A DNA stretch of 64,000 nt, taken from the NCBI GenBank assembly GCA_028023455.1, contig JAQFVV010012446.1, forward strand, positions 2,418,001 through 2,482,000, written 5' to 3'. Source of the stretch: Epiperipatus broadwayi. Lineage: Eukaryota; Onychophora; Udeonychophora; Euonychophora; Peripatidae. Each line of letters opens with the position of its first letter. Position 1 is the first letter of the stretch. Position numbers and translations under genes: made by a program. The notes under the pieces were generated by a model that was given only the letters and a program-made list of their open reading frames with translations, had not been told where the DNA came from and did not search any database. Below, one piece after another: positions 63,297 through 64,000 of the stretch.

Positions 63297-64000
63297 ATTG
63301 GCTGTTCTTAGTAAATCTACACACATACATATCAGCTAAGAAATAAAATAACTAATGAAAGAATATTAATAATCCACTAAGCTTCTTATTAAATAAAATC
63401 CCTTTTTTCTTTCATAAGATTTAAATTTTTACTTCTCTTGATAAAATTATTAATTTAAATCATACAAAAATATAATAATATTTAATAAGACCATTGTATA
63501 ACTAATATTTTGTTTTATCAGGTAGTATATATATATATATTCAATTATAACAATTATAAGAATTTATAAAAATGTATAAAAGATATAATGAGGTTGATAT
63601 AGATATGTAAAAAAAAAGATAGTGGATACACACACAAAAAAACAAATAAATATTATACAGAGTGTTTCTAAAATGATAACAATAGAAATGATAAAAAACA
63701 TCTTTAAAGGATATATATAAACCAAATAAAGATACCCATTATGGACTAATGATTGAAATTTTTTATACATATGTGCATGTGCTTTACAAAGCATTTTTTA
63801 TTTTTTTTCTTAATTTAGCCTAACGCTCTTTCGATAATTTAGTACCATAATCAGAAGAAAAAAATTGCTTTGTAAACTATACAAAAAGAATTACATACAA
63901 AAATGACAGCCTATTATTATAAAGTGCTGAAAACTTTGAAATTATTCAAACGGAAATCAATCTCCAATAATGTGCTATTTTTTAAATATTATAAACCTCT
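63297..64000. other. Unassigned AT-rich DNA
   Basis: No gene or element recognised up to the window edge. Confidence 0.4.

Overview
This is a eukaryotic, AT-rich (visibly far above 60% A+T), repeat-dominated stretch of an animal genome. I found no host protein-coding gene, rRNA or convincing functional tRNA. Recognisable coding matter all belongs to transposable elements and is broken by stops and frameshifts. The mix of RTE-type LINEs, Penelope-like elements (PLEs), a Charlie-type hAT, tRNA-derived SINEs and long triplet/tetranucleotide microsatellites fits an invertebrate metazoan. A cephalopod mollusc is my best guess, from recalled resemblance of the SINE tails and LINE proteins, not from a search.

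Layout. 1-2.2 kb: compound TTC/TCC/T/TTA microsatellites. 2.2-5.5 kb: truncated PLE, three SINEs, a palindromic element. 5.5-8 kb: diverged 181-bp tandem repeats. 8.0-10.5 kb: I-like LINE 3' half split by a 1.2-kb TIR transposon. 10.5-20 kb: LINE tails, SINEs, foldback repeats and a second I-like LINE tail. 20-22.9 kb: PLE scrap and palindromes. 22.9-26 kb: a 3.08-kb head-to-head inverted PLE dimer. 27-32.2 kb: GATA-type microsatellite, palindrome, 42-bp minisatellite, nested foldbacks. 32.7-36.2 kb: one antisense RTE copy interrupted by a second PLE dimer and two short foldbacks. 36-41.7 kb: nothing assignable. 41.7-42.1 kb: TTA arrays. 43.3-51.0 kb: remains of a hAT element hosting two SINE-like repeats and, inside the second, a full-length RTE with 14-bp target-site duplications (TSDs). 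52.3-55.4 kb: antisense RTE. 55.5-56.6 kb: composite foldback. 57-61.8 kb: SINE, palindromes and another antisense RTE fragment. 62-63.3 kb: SINE-like repeat and a 0.65-kb GATA/GGTA array.

Main finding. At least eleven insertions, from about 180 bp to 3.1 kb, share one architecture. Each has two inverted arms, a one-sided AT-rich tail of roughly 30-70 nt outside the palindrome, and a TSD of 8-15 bp. Two of them are head-to-head PLE dimers carrying reverse transcriptase and/or GIY-YIG endonuclease remnants. The rest are short and non-coding. One-sided tails and inverted terminal units are known for Penelope elements, so the short palindromes look like non-autonomous passengers of the PLE machinery and not classical cut-and-paste MITEs. 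A tRNA-like module with A and B boxes sits near the 3' end of the PLE units, and a hammerhead-like motif (CTGAnGA, hairpin, GAAA) recurs in several foldbacks.
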